DNA from: Cycas panzhihuaensis
Taxonomy: Eukaryota > Cycadophyta
Reading direction: 5' to 3'
Assembly (NCBI GenBank): GCA_023213395.1
Contig: CM041465.1
Location: 102,617,741-102,681,740 of the forward strand
Length of the DNA stretch: 64,000 bases
Below are positions 46,606-58,297 of this stretch, piece after piece. The translations under genes were made by a program, and so were the position numbers. Under the pieces are notes generated by a model. It saw only the letters and a list, made by a program, of their open reading frames with translations. It was not told the origin of the DNA and did no database searches. Every line of letters starts with the position of its first letter. Position 1 is the first letter of the stretch.

Positions 46606-46901
46606 TGAAAAGGGTTAATGACATAAGGTCATTACATTAGTTGATTATTTTGAAAAAGGGTCTTAAGTGAACTTTAAATTAGATGACTTAAGTGAAATGC
46701 ACTTTCATGTGCATTATGTGTAATTTCATTTCACCTAACTCTAATGCTCCCTCTCTCAATATAAAATTAAAGCTCAATGGAGGAGATTCATTCTTATCTC
46801 CCCATTTTGTGAGAGCTACTTTCTTTCTCTCAAGTCTCTCTTGCTCCCATGTTTGCCTTTTATTTAGTGTATGGAGATGAAGGATAGATCCACTCTTTTC
46901 A
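46606..46901 (+). repeat. 5' LTR of Ty1-E (296 bp)
   Basis: TGAAAAGGG...CTTTTCA, about 95 percent like 54074-54370 by eye. It carries CTCTTGC/CTCTC pyrimidine-rich runs near its end. Confidence 0.95.
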
Positions 46902-46903
46902 TG

Positions 46904-46915
46904 TGGTATTAGAGC
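46904..46915 (+). other. Primer-binding site of Ty1-E
   Basis: TGGTATTAGAGC two bases after the LTR, one change from the tRNA-iMet complement. Confidence 0.88.
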
Positions 46916-47399
46916 TTGCTTCCTTCATATTCCCCACTTGCAGTTGCAATGGAGCCATCACTTCCTTCTCCCCCACAATCCATGTGGTGAAGGAGATTGT
47001 GAAATTGAATTTAGAAATATTTTCAAGTTATTATGATAGCATATTTTGTATTGTTTGCTTTTCCTTTCTCTTTTGCAGGTTTGGAAGCATAATATAAGGA
47101 GTTGTAAGGCCCAAGGATTCCAATCCTTTGTTGGCCATTCATGCTATCTCATTCTTCTTTTTCTTTTCCCTTTTTTGTCCATTTAACAAGAGGAAATGCT
47201 GCTGAAATTTTTCCAACATTTAGAAGAATATTTGTAAGGGGAGGTTTTACCCATTTTTTTTAAAGAATTTCGAGCTATTTAAAATATCTATCATTGTATG
47301 CTCTCACCTTGCCCATATTGGGATCCTGGTGATCAAAAAATGATGGAAATTTCATATGGTATCATGTGTTAATGAGATATTAGTAAGCTGAAATTTTTG

Positions 47400-47760
47400 C
47401 AGAAATATAATTTGATTTCTAAACTTCACAGGTCTACATAATCTTTTACAGAGATCCAATTGAAGTGATTCTAATTGTCAAAGATGGGGCTCTGAGTCTA
47501 ATTTCCAACGCAAAAACTGGTACCTAATTTGGATGTCGTATGAGGATGTTATTATTGTTTTAGTGAGCAGCAGTTATTTTTAGTAAGAATTCTAGAAAAA
47601 TATAATTTCCTAAATTTGCGGGGCTGTCAAAAACTTTCCAGAACTCATTTGGACCTGATTCGACTTCATAAAGATGAATCTCTGAGTTTAGTTTGTAGCA
47701 AAAAAATTGGCACTCCATTTCGACATCGTGGGAGAAAGTTCTTGTTGATTTAGTGAAGAG
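47400..47760. repeat. Diverged direct repeat in the Ty1-E leader
   Basis: Copies at about 47400-47573 and 47593-47760 share, in order, AATATAATTT, GTC/CTGTC, CATTTGGA or TTTGGATGTCG, CTCTGAGT, GTTTTAGTGA or GATTTAGTGA. Confidence 0.62.
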
Positions 47761-48643
47761 TGTTTATTCTGTATTAACAAAAAAAAGAAAAAAAAAAGTG
47801 AAGAAAATTTCTTCCTTTTTATAAGGCTTAAAAGCCCATTGTAAAAATGAGAAAAAAACACCTGGATCAGAGAAATATCTGGTGTCCTCACTCACTTATT
47901 AGCATTACATTTCAGCACTCTAAAATCACTCAAAGTAAGCACTCCAAAGACACTTCAAATAAGCACTCCAAGCAAGCATTATTTTCAGTTAAATATACGC
48001 TTGATGCAATTCGATAATCTTTTCACTCTTCCTAAAAGGAACTCATCATGTACATTATTTTCTGCCATCTTGTACCTATTCACACACTCGCCAAGATTGA
48101 GATACCTTGGTTAGTAGAATGCCATGCCATAAAGGAGGTGTGGCTTTCAAGCTGGGACTGGACTAAATCAGAATATTGGTGAGGTTTGGTTAGCCATACC
48201 ATCGTGCCTCAATAAGGGATCATCCTGATAACCAATTAGGAAAACTGAAACTTTAATATAAGATTAAAATATACCCAATCTAATATCTGCCATATCCATG
48301 GGTATGTATGTACCACTCTTTAGAAGAGGTATATAACTACTCATTGGTGAACTGAGTGAAGATTGGGAGTACCTGGGCTCCATTGTGACTTGGATTTCAT
48401 CACCAGGCACGATTGCGGGTATCGCGGGTGAAGGCCAACTTAATTATACTAGAAGCCTGGGCATCCCTTCAACAACCTCAACTACACATTGGACACAAGT
48501 TAGAGGTTATTGAGTTGATTACGCATCCTACATTTGAGTTTCAAGTTGTATAAACCCAATGATGTCAACTTCTACATTGGCCTACAATCTTGTATATTGA
48601 TCACTTACTTTTTTGTAAAATATGATCTATAGTGTAATCACAA

Positions 48644-48781
48644 TCATAGTGCTTTTCATATTCCTACTGCGTCAGGTTAATATTTGCCACAAGTATTAGT
48701 GACTAATTTTTATCATAGTGCTTCTCATATTCCTTCTGCATCAGGTTAATATTTGTCACAAGTGTTAGTAACTTTTCTCTA
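48644..48781. repeat. 69 bp tandem repeat in the Ty1-E leader
   Basis: TCATAGTGCTT at 48644 recurs at 48713. Units 48644-48712 and 48713-48781 share TCAGGTTAATATTTG and ACAAGT with several differences. Confidence 0.85.
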
Positions 48782-48934
48782 AGTTGCTCCATTCATCTTT
48801 GAGTAACCATTCTCACTTCTTGTTCCTTCTTCTACATTACTTCATTACATTTCCCATTTATAAATAGTGATCGATCATTTATTGCCATCACTTTTATAGT
48901 CCCTTGTTCATTTCTTCCCTTCTAAAAAGATATC

Positions 48935-50180
48935 ATGTCTTCACAATTCAAGCAAAATATTAACTGCATTCTAAAAAGGAAAGAAAATTGGAACATGTGG
49001 TTCACTGGTGTCAGAAATGCTACAAAGTATAAAGGTCTATGGAGAGATCACTTACAACCTACACCATCTGTTGCAGCTATAACTACCACTCTTTTCATAT
49101 GGTATCAGAGTGACCAGAGTTCAAAACCGGTCTTATGTACCGTGGTGGTGCACCTAGATATCCGTGAAGGTGTTATGTCTTGCCGAAGAATGTCGTGGTG
49201 GACATGCCAATCTGTGTAGGTACAACTGACTCCTTATGATGGGGGAGTGTTCGAGTGTGTGACACTAACTATCACAAGGAAGTCCTCTTCCCAAATCACC
49301 TCGAGGCTTTTGGTGTAACAGCAACCTGTGACAAGTGGTCTTTAAAGTGCCACTAGATTGAAGACTTCTCAATAGATTTTTATAATCTAGGATATGGAGA
49401 CATGATTGAATCAAGAAAGCCCATGTAATATATTGAGTTTTAAAATCTTTATCAATGGCTTGCTTGATTGGATGAAGGAGATTGATTACCTCACTTGCAT
49501 GTCCTTTTTGCATTTTCAATTTGTTCATCTTTAGCACTAAGTGAAAAAATTCTAAGTCTGATTTAGTGTCAAAGTTCTTCTTAAGAACTTCAAGAACTTT
49601 CCATGCTATATCATGTACAGCTTCATCAATGAGATTATGCAGGGAGTAATCAGTGACAAGCAGTATCCCTATACGGATTTTAGTATCATCAAGTTCCCAT
49701 TGGTGTTTAGCTGCAGCTTCAGTAGGAGCAGTTGAAGCATCTCCTGCTGAAGCAGTTGTGGAAGAAGATCTTTGTTACACTAAAAATCAAGGTCAATACT
49801 CTCATAGAGGTGGTAATTCCCATGGAAGAGGAAGAGGTAGACAACAAGGACAATGTCCTCTTAGTCAACAAGCTCCTCAATTCCAACAAAAATAATCTCA
49901 AGGCCAAGGCCAAAATAATCAACCTAGACCTAGATCCAGTAATCAGAGACAATCCAATTAGCCTAATACTTAGACTAGAATCAAACAATAGTGTGCCAAA
50001 GGTGTAATAGAAAAGGACATTATGCCAAAAATTATAGAACTGCCACCAACAAACTACCAAGTTATCAATAGCGCCATGGTGCACATAATGTTGATAATAC
50101 TTCTTTTGAAGATGCTTTTGGTGGAACGTAATTTGCTCATGCACGCCTTCAAAGAATTGGGACCACTTCATCAAATGTTG
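48935..50180 (+). pseudogene. gag of Ty1-E, split by an inverted block
   Basis: The N-terminus at 48935 (MSSQFKQNINCIL, NWNMWFTGVRN) is copia gag. After about 49085 the plus frame runs into foreign sequence and the central gag is found on the minus strand (49725-49290). Plus-strand gag resumes near 49735 with CYTKNQGQYSHRGG, a Gly/Arg/Gln-rich RNA-binding part, and a knuckle CQRCNRKGHYAKNY near 49998-50036 whose last Cys is Tyr. The product could not fold as a normal capsid. Confidence 0.75.
49088..49725 (-). repeat. Inverted gag segment plus LTR/PBS-like insert in Ty1-E
   Basis: 49088-49112 (CCACTCTTTTCATATGGTAT then CAGAG) resembles the LTR end and PBS of Ty1-E itself. About 49115-49290 is foreign sequence. 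From 49725 down to 49290 the minus strand reads KHQWELDDTKIRIGILL, KVLEVLKKNFDTKSDL, FHLVLKMNKLKMQKGHASEV and ITWAFLIQSCLHILDYKN, which is the central copia gag. Confidence 0.7.
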
Positions 50181-50199
50181 TTGATAGATCCACTAAGTA

Positions 50200-51643
50200 T
50201 ATTGAGGCTCATTATGGCTATGCTTATTCATTTTTGCCTTCACCACTTGGAGTTGCAAATAGTGCTACCTCAAATACTTCATCATGGATCATGGATACTG
50301 GAGCAAAACAACACATGACTTGTCATCACTAGTTCTTTCAAGATTTTGACTCTGAAGTTCATGGTGTTGTATACATGGCTAACAAATCATCTCATCCAGT
50401 TGAAGGACTTGGAACTGTTTGCCTGAAACTCCTAGGCCTTTGAAATTTTACACTTGTTGATGTTTTATATATTCCTGCTCTAAAGCAGAATCTACTCTCC
50501 CTATCCACCCTTGTCTCTCGTGGATTTGATCTTAGTGTAACTACAAACAATCAAACTCTCTGTGTCATTCACCCTCCTTCAAATGCTATGGTTATGATCA
50601 GAATTCTTAATGGAAAACTTTTTCGCCTAACTGGCTTACCATCCTCTGAAGCCAACTATGTTGATGATGAATTTGTTTTTACCACAACCCTGACTCCTCA
50701 AAAGTTGTCCCAAGTAGCTCTATAGCATGCTCCTATGGGCCATATTAAAATTGATTGTTTAAGAGAACTACAAGACACTCTTCCTGGTTTGCCTAAGTTC
50801 CCCTCCAAACCCTTTAAATGTGAAGCATGTATTATTGCTAAATCTCAAAGACAACCCTTTCCTCGTAGTCAGTGGAAATCTAGCCAACCTTTACAACTTG
50901 TACACTCAGATATATGTGGTCCTATGCCCATCCCTTCTCTCAAACAGAAGTGGTACTATATTACTTTCATTGATGATTTTACTAAGAAAGTATAGGTTAC
51001 TTTTCTTACAAAGAAAGATGAAGCTTTTTCTATGTTTCAAGCTTTCAAGGCTCGCGTGGAAAATGAATCTGGATTCAAGATCAAAATACTAAGGACTGAC
51101 AATGGTGGCGAGTACACATCCAATGAGTTTGAATCATACCTACATCAACATGGAATCAAACATCAGACCACTGTTGTAGGTACACCCCAGCAAAATGGAG
51201 TTGTCGAGCGCATGAATAGGACCATCATGAATATGGCTTGTGTTATGCTAGTATATAAGAATGTCCCTATCTATCTTTGGGCTGAGGCTATCTGGACTAT
51301 TATGTATTACATCAACACTGTTAGTCCCTCCAAGCTCAACCCCTCTCTACATGAAATGTGGTATGGACAAACCCCCTCTATCTCCCACTTCAGAATTTTT
51401 GGCTCTACTTGTTATACTCATATTTTGCAGGAACATAGAAATAAGCTCCAAGATAGAGCCATTAAAGGCATCTTTGTCGAATACCCTATGGACAAAAAGG
51501 GATACAAGGTTTTTATACCTTCAGAGCGTAAAATCATCATCATTAGAGATGTTATCTTTGCAAAGCCTGAAGATCAATTACTTAGACTTGACTCCAAGAC
51601 GTCTTCATACCGATTTAATGATGCCACTGAATTTGATATCTAG
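50200..51643 (+). pseudogene. Protease and integrase of Ty1-E
   Basis: The protease motif SSWIMDTGAKQHMT is at 50281-50322, with an intact DTG. The pre-integrase zinc-like HAPMGH..CLREL..CEACIIAKS is near 50728-50840. Integrase catalytic residues are in LVHSDICGP (about 50900), RTDNGGEYTS (about 51092-51121) and NGVVERMNRT (about 51193-51222), all three acidic residues present. The open piece 51032-51643 covers most of the core and the C-terminal domain. Breaks are TAG codons near 50998 and 50328 and a stop after LGL near 50440. Confidence 0.88.
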
Positions 51644-52079
51644 ATTCTAAAATTTAGGGAGGGAGATGCTGAACAGTTACTCAAAATCTTAGAATCTGCC
51701 AATAGAGCCTCAGTGGATATAAACTATGACTCCAAGCTAATGTGTACACATCCAGCACCATCATTTATGAACAACCAAGTTGAAAAAGGCAAAGCTATAG
51801 AAAAAGGATCATCTTCTCTGACATCTGTGGCTGGCCCATCTTCTCCAACATCGTCAACTTCCTCTGTGCCAAATATTTCACATGATCCTTTTTAGGATCA
51901 AAATGAAGATTAAGAGGTTGTGGAAATAAAAACCTCATTCCCAACTCGAGGTTTTCGTGAAGCCTACCAGCTACACAAGGACATGTGACCAGATGAGGTA
52001 GGCAAAAATGGTACTAGAAGTGCCCATAGAGCAAGGATGCATGAATCACTTTCCGTTGACCTTGAACCAATAGAACTAC

Positions 52080-53640
52080 ATATTGCTCTTAATGAAGAGC
52101 CCTTGACGTACCAAGAAGTTGTAAAGCATGCAGCTTGGAGAAATGCCATGAACGAAGAGTATTAATCTCTTATTAAGAACGGTACATGGGAGCTTGTTGA
52201 TCTACCACTTGGAAGAAAGGTAGTTCAAAATAAATGGGTGTTCAGAAACAAGTATAGATCAGATGGCACCTTAGAAAAACATAAGGCGAGGTTGGTAGCA
52301 AAAGGATTCATGCAAAGGGAAGGCATTGACTACACTAAAATCTTTGCTCCTACAACCAAGTGGCCTACAATCTAAACTCTTATAGCCTTGGCTACTCAGC
52401 AGGGTTGGAAAATCCACCAGCTCAATATTAAGACCGCATTTCTCAATGTGGACCTTAAAGAAGAAATTTACATGGCTTAGCCAGAAGGATACGAGATTGA
52501 TGGTCAAGAGCATAAAGTTTGCAGGTTCAAAAAGTCCTTGTACGGCCTAAAGCAAGCCCCTCATGCTTGGTTTACCAAGTTGTCTGAAAGAATGAGGTAA
52601 CTTGGATATGAGGTTTATGACTATCAAGATATTAATGCAACATTATTCATTAAGAGCCAAAATGATAAAGTCACTTACCTCTTAATCTTTGTGGATGACA
52701 TACACATAACAGGGAATAGTGAACAGGTAATCGTCCAGCTGAAGAAGGACCTTGTTAAAATTTTTGAATTGTCTCACCTCAAGTTGATGAAATATTACTT
52801 GGGAATTGAAGTAACTCAAAAGGATGGAAAAATCTTTCTCTCCCAAGAAAAATATATCAACGATCTTCTGACAAAGTTTCAGTTGGAAGGTGCTTGACTA
52901 GTGGATACACCTATGGAGCCTAATATTAAACTCTCAGTTGATGGTGACAATAGGGAGGCAGACGTAACACTCTACAGGCAACTTGTAGGTAGTCTCATCT
53001 ATACTACCAACATAAGGGCAGATATTACACACTATGTCAGCATTCTTGCAAGATTCATGACAAATCCTAAGCAAAATCATTAGCAAGCTACAATACAAGT
53101 GTTGAGGTACCTAAAGACGACTAGCAAATATGGTCTGTTGTATGAACCCAATACAGAATTTAAACTTATGCATACACAGACTCAGACTTTACCGAAGATA
53201 AAGACACAGGAAGATCTATGTCTGGGTATGTAACATTTCTTGGAACAGCACCAATATCATGGAGATCCAGACGACAGAAGATAGTTGCAGACTCAACTAC
53301 CGAAGCTGAGTACATTGCTGCTTTTGAGACAAGTAAGGAGGTAATATGGCTTAGAAAATTGTTGAATACATTAAATGCCACCCAAACAAGTTCTACTAGC
53401 TTACATGTAGATAATCAATCTACAATCCAAATGGCTAAAAATCCTGTATTTCATAATCATACCAAACATATAAGTATAAAAGTCTACAGAATTAGAGAAC
53501 TAGTTCATGATGGCATAATTCAATTGGAGTACTGCCCCACAGTAGATCAAGTGGCTGATATCTTCACCAAATCACTGAAGAAGGTGAAGTTTGAATAGTT
53601 CTGAAAGCAACTTGGCCTTAAGGCCTCTATCTTTGACTGA
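52080..53640 (+). pseudogene. Reverse transcriptase and RNase H of Ty1-E
   Basis: Starts at ALNEEPLTYQEVVKHAAW and runs through NGTWELVDLPLGRKVVQNKW, LKQAPHAWFTKL, FVDDIHITGN (52691-52720, the YxDD box as FVDD), YRQLVGSLIYTT and SRRQKIVADSTTEAEY to VADIFTKSL. In motif A the catalytic Asp is Asn (QLNIKTAFLN, about 52420-52450), a G-to-A change. Stops occur at 52165, 52374, 52480, 52600, 52899 and 53083. A small frameshift lies near 53165. Confidence 0.88.
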
Positions 53641-53670
53641 TTGAAGGAGATGACAATAGGACCATCATAC

Positions 53671-53784
53671 TCTATCTCATTCGTGAAAACCCCTTGTGGG
53701 CGCAGAAGGACAAGAGTAAGTCTCTGCTCTATCCCATTCGTGAAAATCCCATGTGGGCGCGAAAGGATAAGGGTTGTATCATTT
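53671..53784. repeat. 57 bp tandem repeat between RNase H and PPT of Ty1-E
   Basis: TCTATCTCATTCGTGAAAA at 53671 recurs as TCTATCCCATTCGTGAAAA at 53728, each followed by a GTGGGCGC...AAGGA tail. Confidence 0.88.
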
Positions 53785-54062
53785 TGGAAAATTAGAACCT
53801 ATGAAATCCCGAAAGGGCATGGGGGATGACCAAATGGTATATGGAGACTTAATAGATTTTAGCTACAAAATTCATTATACTGATTGGCTATTTGGTTACA
53901 TTTAAAGAGCCACCTAAGCCAGGTTAGTAGATTAGAAAATTTGTGGGTTTTCTTCCCCATGAGGGTTTCCTACAAAAGTGTTATACTAGTTTGCTTTGTA
54001 AGAGGCTTAAATAAAGACCTCATAGAATAGAATAAAATAGGATGAAATGACCTTCTACCATT

Positions 54063-54073
54063 AAGGGGGAGAT
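54063..54073 (+). other. Polypurine tract of Ty1-E
   Basis: AAGGGGGAGAT immediately before the 3' LTR. Confidence 0.9.
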
Positions 54074-54370
54074 TGAAAAGGGTTAATGACATAAGGTCAT
54101 TGCATTAGTTGATTATTTCGAAAAAGGGTCTTAAGTGAACTTTAAATTAGATCACTTAATTGAAATGCACTTTCATGTGCATTATGTGTAATTTCATTTC
54201 ACCTAACTCTAATGCTCCCTCTCTTAATATAAAAGTAAAGCTCAATGGAGGAGATTCATTCCTACCTCCCTATTTTGTGAGAGCTACTTTCTTTCTCTCA
54301 AGTCTCTCTTGCTCCCATGTTTGCCTTTGTGTTCAATGCATGGAGATAAAGGATAGATCCACTCTTTTCA
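54074..54370 (+). repeat. 3' LTR of Ty1-E (297 bp)
   Basis: Pairs with 46606-46901; ends CTTTTCA before AGAGG. Confidence 0.95.
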
Positions 54371-54375
54371 AGAGG

Positions 54376-56526
54376 ATGAGCAAAACATAGCCCCATACTA
54401 GGCCCAAAGGGCAAGGGAGACCCAAGTGATTGAGGGCATAAGTAAATGCCCCTCGTGGGGTACTTATGTATCTCATATACATGGATGTGGGGATGAGTAA
54501 CACCTAAAAGACTAGTTAGGGCTAAGGGAAATATGGAATGTATGTGATATACTAGGTGAAGATGTAAATAAAAAGATAAATCATAATAGATGAGGCAAGT
54601 GTGCATCAACTAATAAATAGTGTTAAATAAACAAAACTAGTAGATGTTAAGATAATATCAATTAACCTAAGCTAGCATCCTTGGAAGGACCAAATAATAG
54701 ATAATACTCTCACTATATGAGGGGGCTAATCAAACATGAGTGCCTATAACTCCTATGTAGTTATGTACCTAACTTATAGAATCTATAACCTCTCAACTTG
54801 ATTGACTTTTTATAACCTCCTGACTCCAACTTGACCTAATATTACAGACTTGCTCTATGAGAAAAAGAGAGGACTACCTAGAGTGAGAGGTCTGAAAGAA
54901 TCAAAACAATAAGATGGATCCATTTATAGATAAGTTAATGGGGACTTATCAATACTAATGATGGCTTCCACATAAATGTAAGAGTAACTTGATGGTACTT
55001 ACATTTGATTTAAATGAACTTTAAGCTCTACAAGGATGAAGGAAGATATAGGTCACTATTCTCAATAAGAGAGATGAAGTTCACTCAACTACAAGCACCT
55101 TTTAGCTACTTATTTAGAATATGGTTTAAAGACTCGACACCTAAAGGCATAAGATAGTCTCTCTCATCTAATAATGATACCCAAGTAGAAAGAAAATTAT
55201 CCCTCATCTTAAGTGGAAAGAAGGATCATATACTATGAAGACTAAAGAGGCAAATAAACAAACTCCTAATGTGGCTAACATACTAATCCCAAAATAGAGA
55301 TAATTGGTGAAGAAGTCAATTATCAACCTTTTCTCCTTGAGATCCTGGGAGTTAATGTAGAAATCCCAATAACATCAAAATAAAAATAATCCCACAAAAG
55401 GAAATTCTATACCAAATCATTTATTTTTGATATTGCTCCAAAAGTACGAGGAGTAGTACTTTTATTAAACTATGAAAATCTCTATTTAATGATGGAGAAA
55501 TCAACTAGCAAAAGAATGGTTAAATTACAAGGAATAAATGATACAATTATACCATAAGGGGGACTCCAACCCTCTAAAATGTTTCTCCAAGGATGCTTCC
55601 CAAGTCAAGTACCTTTCACCTCCAAGAACTACCTCTCCAACCCATAATAGGGCTCAATTTATAGAAAGAAACCAAAATTGCATGTTTAACAAGTGGCAAT
55701 CATGCAAGTATAACCACTAACCACCAGAATGCATGTTGTCCAAGTGGCCTTCATGCAATTCTTAAAAGTTGTGGCTTGTAACTGACCTTAACTAGCTCCA
55801 ATTCAGCTTAAATTTGGTACATGTATAGGAACACATGTCTCCTCCGCTTTCTCAAAATTTTAGTTCATTTGGATGTCATTTGGCTACATTTTTATTCATT
55901 TAATTATAATATATATTTATTGTTTTTCTGCTAGCTGTGGGATTAATTTTATGCAAAAAAAGGCTTAAACTTGTAGCTTGTAACTAACCGTAACGGACTC
56001 CAATTTGGATCAAATTTGGTACAAGTATAAAAACGCATGTCCCCTCCGCTTCCTCAAAATTTTAGCTCATTTGGATGTCATTTGGCCATATTTTTATTAA
56101 TTTAATTATAATATATATTTGTTATTTTTTTGCTAGTTGTGGGATTAATTTTATGAAAAAGAAGGCTTGAACTCTAATCAAATGATATTTTCTAAACCCC
56201 ACCTTTTGTACACATGTAGTGGGATGTGTCTTCTTCCTTTACACAAAATTTCATATAATTTTGATACCATTTGGCCATATCTCTTTCAGTTATGCCAATG
56301 CCTAGCATTTTTCTGCATCCTGTAAACATATGGTAGATCCTCCTGGATCACATACACTTATGATTAAATGAAAACAATATAGAATCCTAGATAACAAAGC
56401 AAATATAGCCTTACATATTTGAGGACTCATAAAGATGTGACCCTCTTCTTAATCTAGCCTTTGAAAATAAGCACATATCATCAAAATAAGATGAAAAATG
56501 CAATAGAAAAATGTTCTTTTTAAGCG
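54376..56526 (-). repeat. Rest of the Ty3-3 LTR (tentative)
   Basis: If Ty1-E entered the LTR 26 bases from its start, the LTR continues here. The far end is put at the poly-C run at 56527, which on the minus strand would be a G-rich tract in the position of a polypurine tract. That gives an LTR of about 2.2 kb, similar to Ty3-1 and Ty3-2. Sequence similarity to their LTRs is weak. No gene is seen. It holds the 202 bp repeats at 55771-56174. Confidence 0.35.
55771..56174. repeat. Two 202 bp tandem repeats plus a diverged third copy
   Basis: GTGGCTTGTAACTGACC at 55771 recurs as GTAGCTTGTAACTAACC at 55973. Both share CTCCAATT, TTTGGTACA, CTCCGCTT, CATTTGGATGTCATTTGGC and TGTGGGATTAATTTTATG. 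A third, weaker copy with GATACCATTTGGCCATAT runs to about 56320. Confidence 0.88.
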
Positions 56527-56544
56527 CCCCCCCCCCCCCCCCCC
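56527..56544. repeat. Poly-C run of 18
   Basis: An uninterrupted C run between AAGCG and TCGGCACCC. It could be the purine tract of Ty3-3 on the minus strand that has slipped and expanded. Length may also reflect sequencing error. Confidence 0.9.
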
Positions 56545-57749
56545 TCGGCACCCTTTTTTATATGTCCTTTCTCTTAATAAAGCAAAAGGAAGTCCTAAAG
56601 GCAAGGGTAGAAGGATATCAAATAGGAATACTCAATTAAGCAAACAAATCAACATTTTCCTACCCTTTTCTTTTTAAAATGAAACTAATGAATAGAAATG
56701 AAAAGATGCTTTTCTTTTTTCCTTTTTATTTTTTAAGAAAAAAAAGACTATTAAGGAGGAGTTTGGTAGGAAATACCTAGTAAATCGCTTATATCCATAA
56801 TATATATATATATATAGTTTAGTAATTTTTTATACACCAAATCACTGACAAGCTCATGACAAGGTCAATTTAGTATGCAATTATAGAAATCAAATTTTTA
56901 GTAACATTTTGATAGCATTTTTACTTGTCAGATTACCTTATGATGAAATGAAGTTTTTAATACAAATATAAATGCTGCAAAAAATCCAAAAAAAATGGAG
57001 AGGGGGAAAAGGGATCCAATTCACTACACCAGCTCTTCAAAAATCTTATAAGAAAATAGTGAGCTTTTCCACCTATAAAAACTAGTAGCATACACTAATA
57101 TTATAAAATGATAGAAATAAAAACCTAATATATCTAATTAAATAAATAAAATAGCCAAATAACTAATGGAATATGGAGAAGGGAGCCTTATAAATGACTT
57201 ACTTGATCTCCCATATAAGAGACTTAATAAATGATACTCAACCACTCTTCAATTACAAGATATTATCCATATGTGAAATAGTGAAACAAGCAAAATGAAG
57301 GCAGAAATTTTAGAGTAATAAAAGAATCTGAAAGGTGTAAATGAGTGCTTTATAAATGAAAAATAAAATCTAAATCAAACCTTGGTTTCAAGTTCTAATT
57401 AAAGTGATGGGGGGACTATCCCATTTCAAATGGTAAAGAGGAAGCTTATGGCAGTTTTACTCCATCCAATGAACACTCCAATATAAGCAATAAGTAACTG
57501 AGATAGAAGCAAGGATGGAAATTAATGACAACTCAACAATTATGATAAGAATCTGACAACATAATGATAGCTCAATAAAGGGTTTCTCACCTCCCCTTTC
57601 CATTAGAAAATTGAAGGTTTAAATAGAAGAGGGTGAAGGGCTTAGCCTATGGTTTCAAACCCATTGGATAGGAGGAAACCATAGGCCTAAAACTATGGGT
57701 AGTTTCCCATGGATTTGATCTAAAACCATGGAATTGATAGATTTTAAAT
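56545..57749. other. AT-rich DNA without recognisable genes
   Basis: No supported coding frame. Poly-A/T runs near 56700-56750 and a short TATATATATATATA at 56801-56814. The GTGAC at 57750-57754 is the left target duplication of the TRIM-like element. Confidence 0.5.
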
Positions 57750-57754
57750 GTGAC

Positions 57755-58284
57755 GATTGAAATATATGATATTATCATATATATAATATTTAATATTAAT
57801 GATATAGATACATATATAAAACACACTTACTAAATGTAATGAGATATATGAAATGCACATTTATTCATGTAAACATCATATTAGATGACAAAAAAACTTA
57901 AGAGAAATAATAGGCCACTTATGAGATGGCTACTGATATAAATATATGTACACATTACTTGAGAACTTAAGAAAGGCCCAAGACTTAAAGATGCATTTAT
58001 TTCAATTATAAGAGGAACTTCAAACTCTACCTTCTCCTATGATTTTTTCTACATCGAGTTTTTTATGTATAAATTTATTATCTTTCTTATAGTGAATGCT
58101 TGGTGCATGCTTTATCTATTTGATACTTTACATTTTATATTTATTATTGTATATATACACATTCGTTATGAGATAATTCTATAATTATATATGCTTGTAC
58201 GTTATACTCATTATATCACAACATGATATCAAACTCAAATTCTAAATTCTAACTTAGTATCAAAGGGAATTTGCATTTGTAACA
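57755..58284 (+). repeat. 5' LTR of the TRIM-like element (530 bp)
   Basis: Aligns with 58582-59170 from GATTGAAATATATGATAT (TATTAGAATATATAATAG in the partner) to GTAACA. It shares CATGCTTTATCTATTTGATA and many other blocks. Confidence 0.85.
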
Positions 58285-58297
58285 TGGTATCAGAGCT
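58285..58297 (+). other. Primer-binding site of the TRIM-like element
   Basis: TGGTATCAGAGCT directly after the LTR end, a match to the tRNA-iMet complement used by copia. Confidence 0.88.

Larger units (their letters stand above)
46916..48934 (+). other. Long leader of Ty1-E, no gene seen
   Basis: Two kilobases between PBS and gag without a supported frame. It contains two diverged direct repeats (47400-47573, 47593-47760) and a 69 bp tandem repeat (48644-48781). Confidence 0.6.
46606..54370 (+). mobile_element. Ty1-E: copia element with rearranged gag
   Basis: 7.8 kb. LTRs are 46606-46901 and 54074-54370, the target duplication is AGAGG (46601-46605 and 54371-54375), the PBS is at 46904 and the purine tract at 54063-54073. 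Domain order is gag, PR, INT, RT, RNase H. It has an unusually long leader (about 2 kb) compared with its short LTRs. The LTRs differ at roughly 16 positions plus a small indel region, so the insertion is not recent. Stops and an inverted gag block make it defective. Confidence 0.94.

Noticed and set aside
49265-49537. A separate minus-strand host gene inside Ty1-E
   Set aside because: The frame reads as central copia gag and extends to 49725, so it is an inverted piece of the element.
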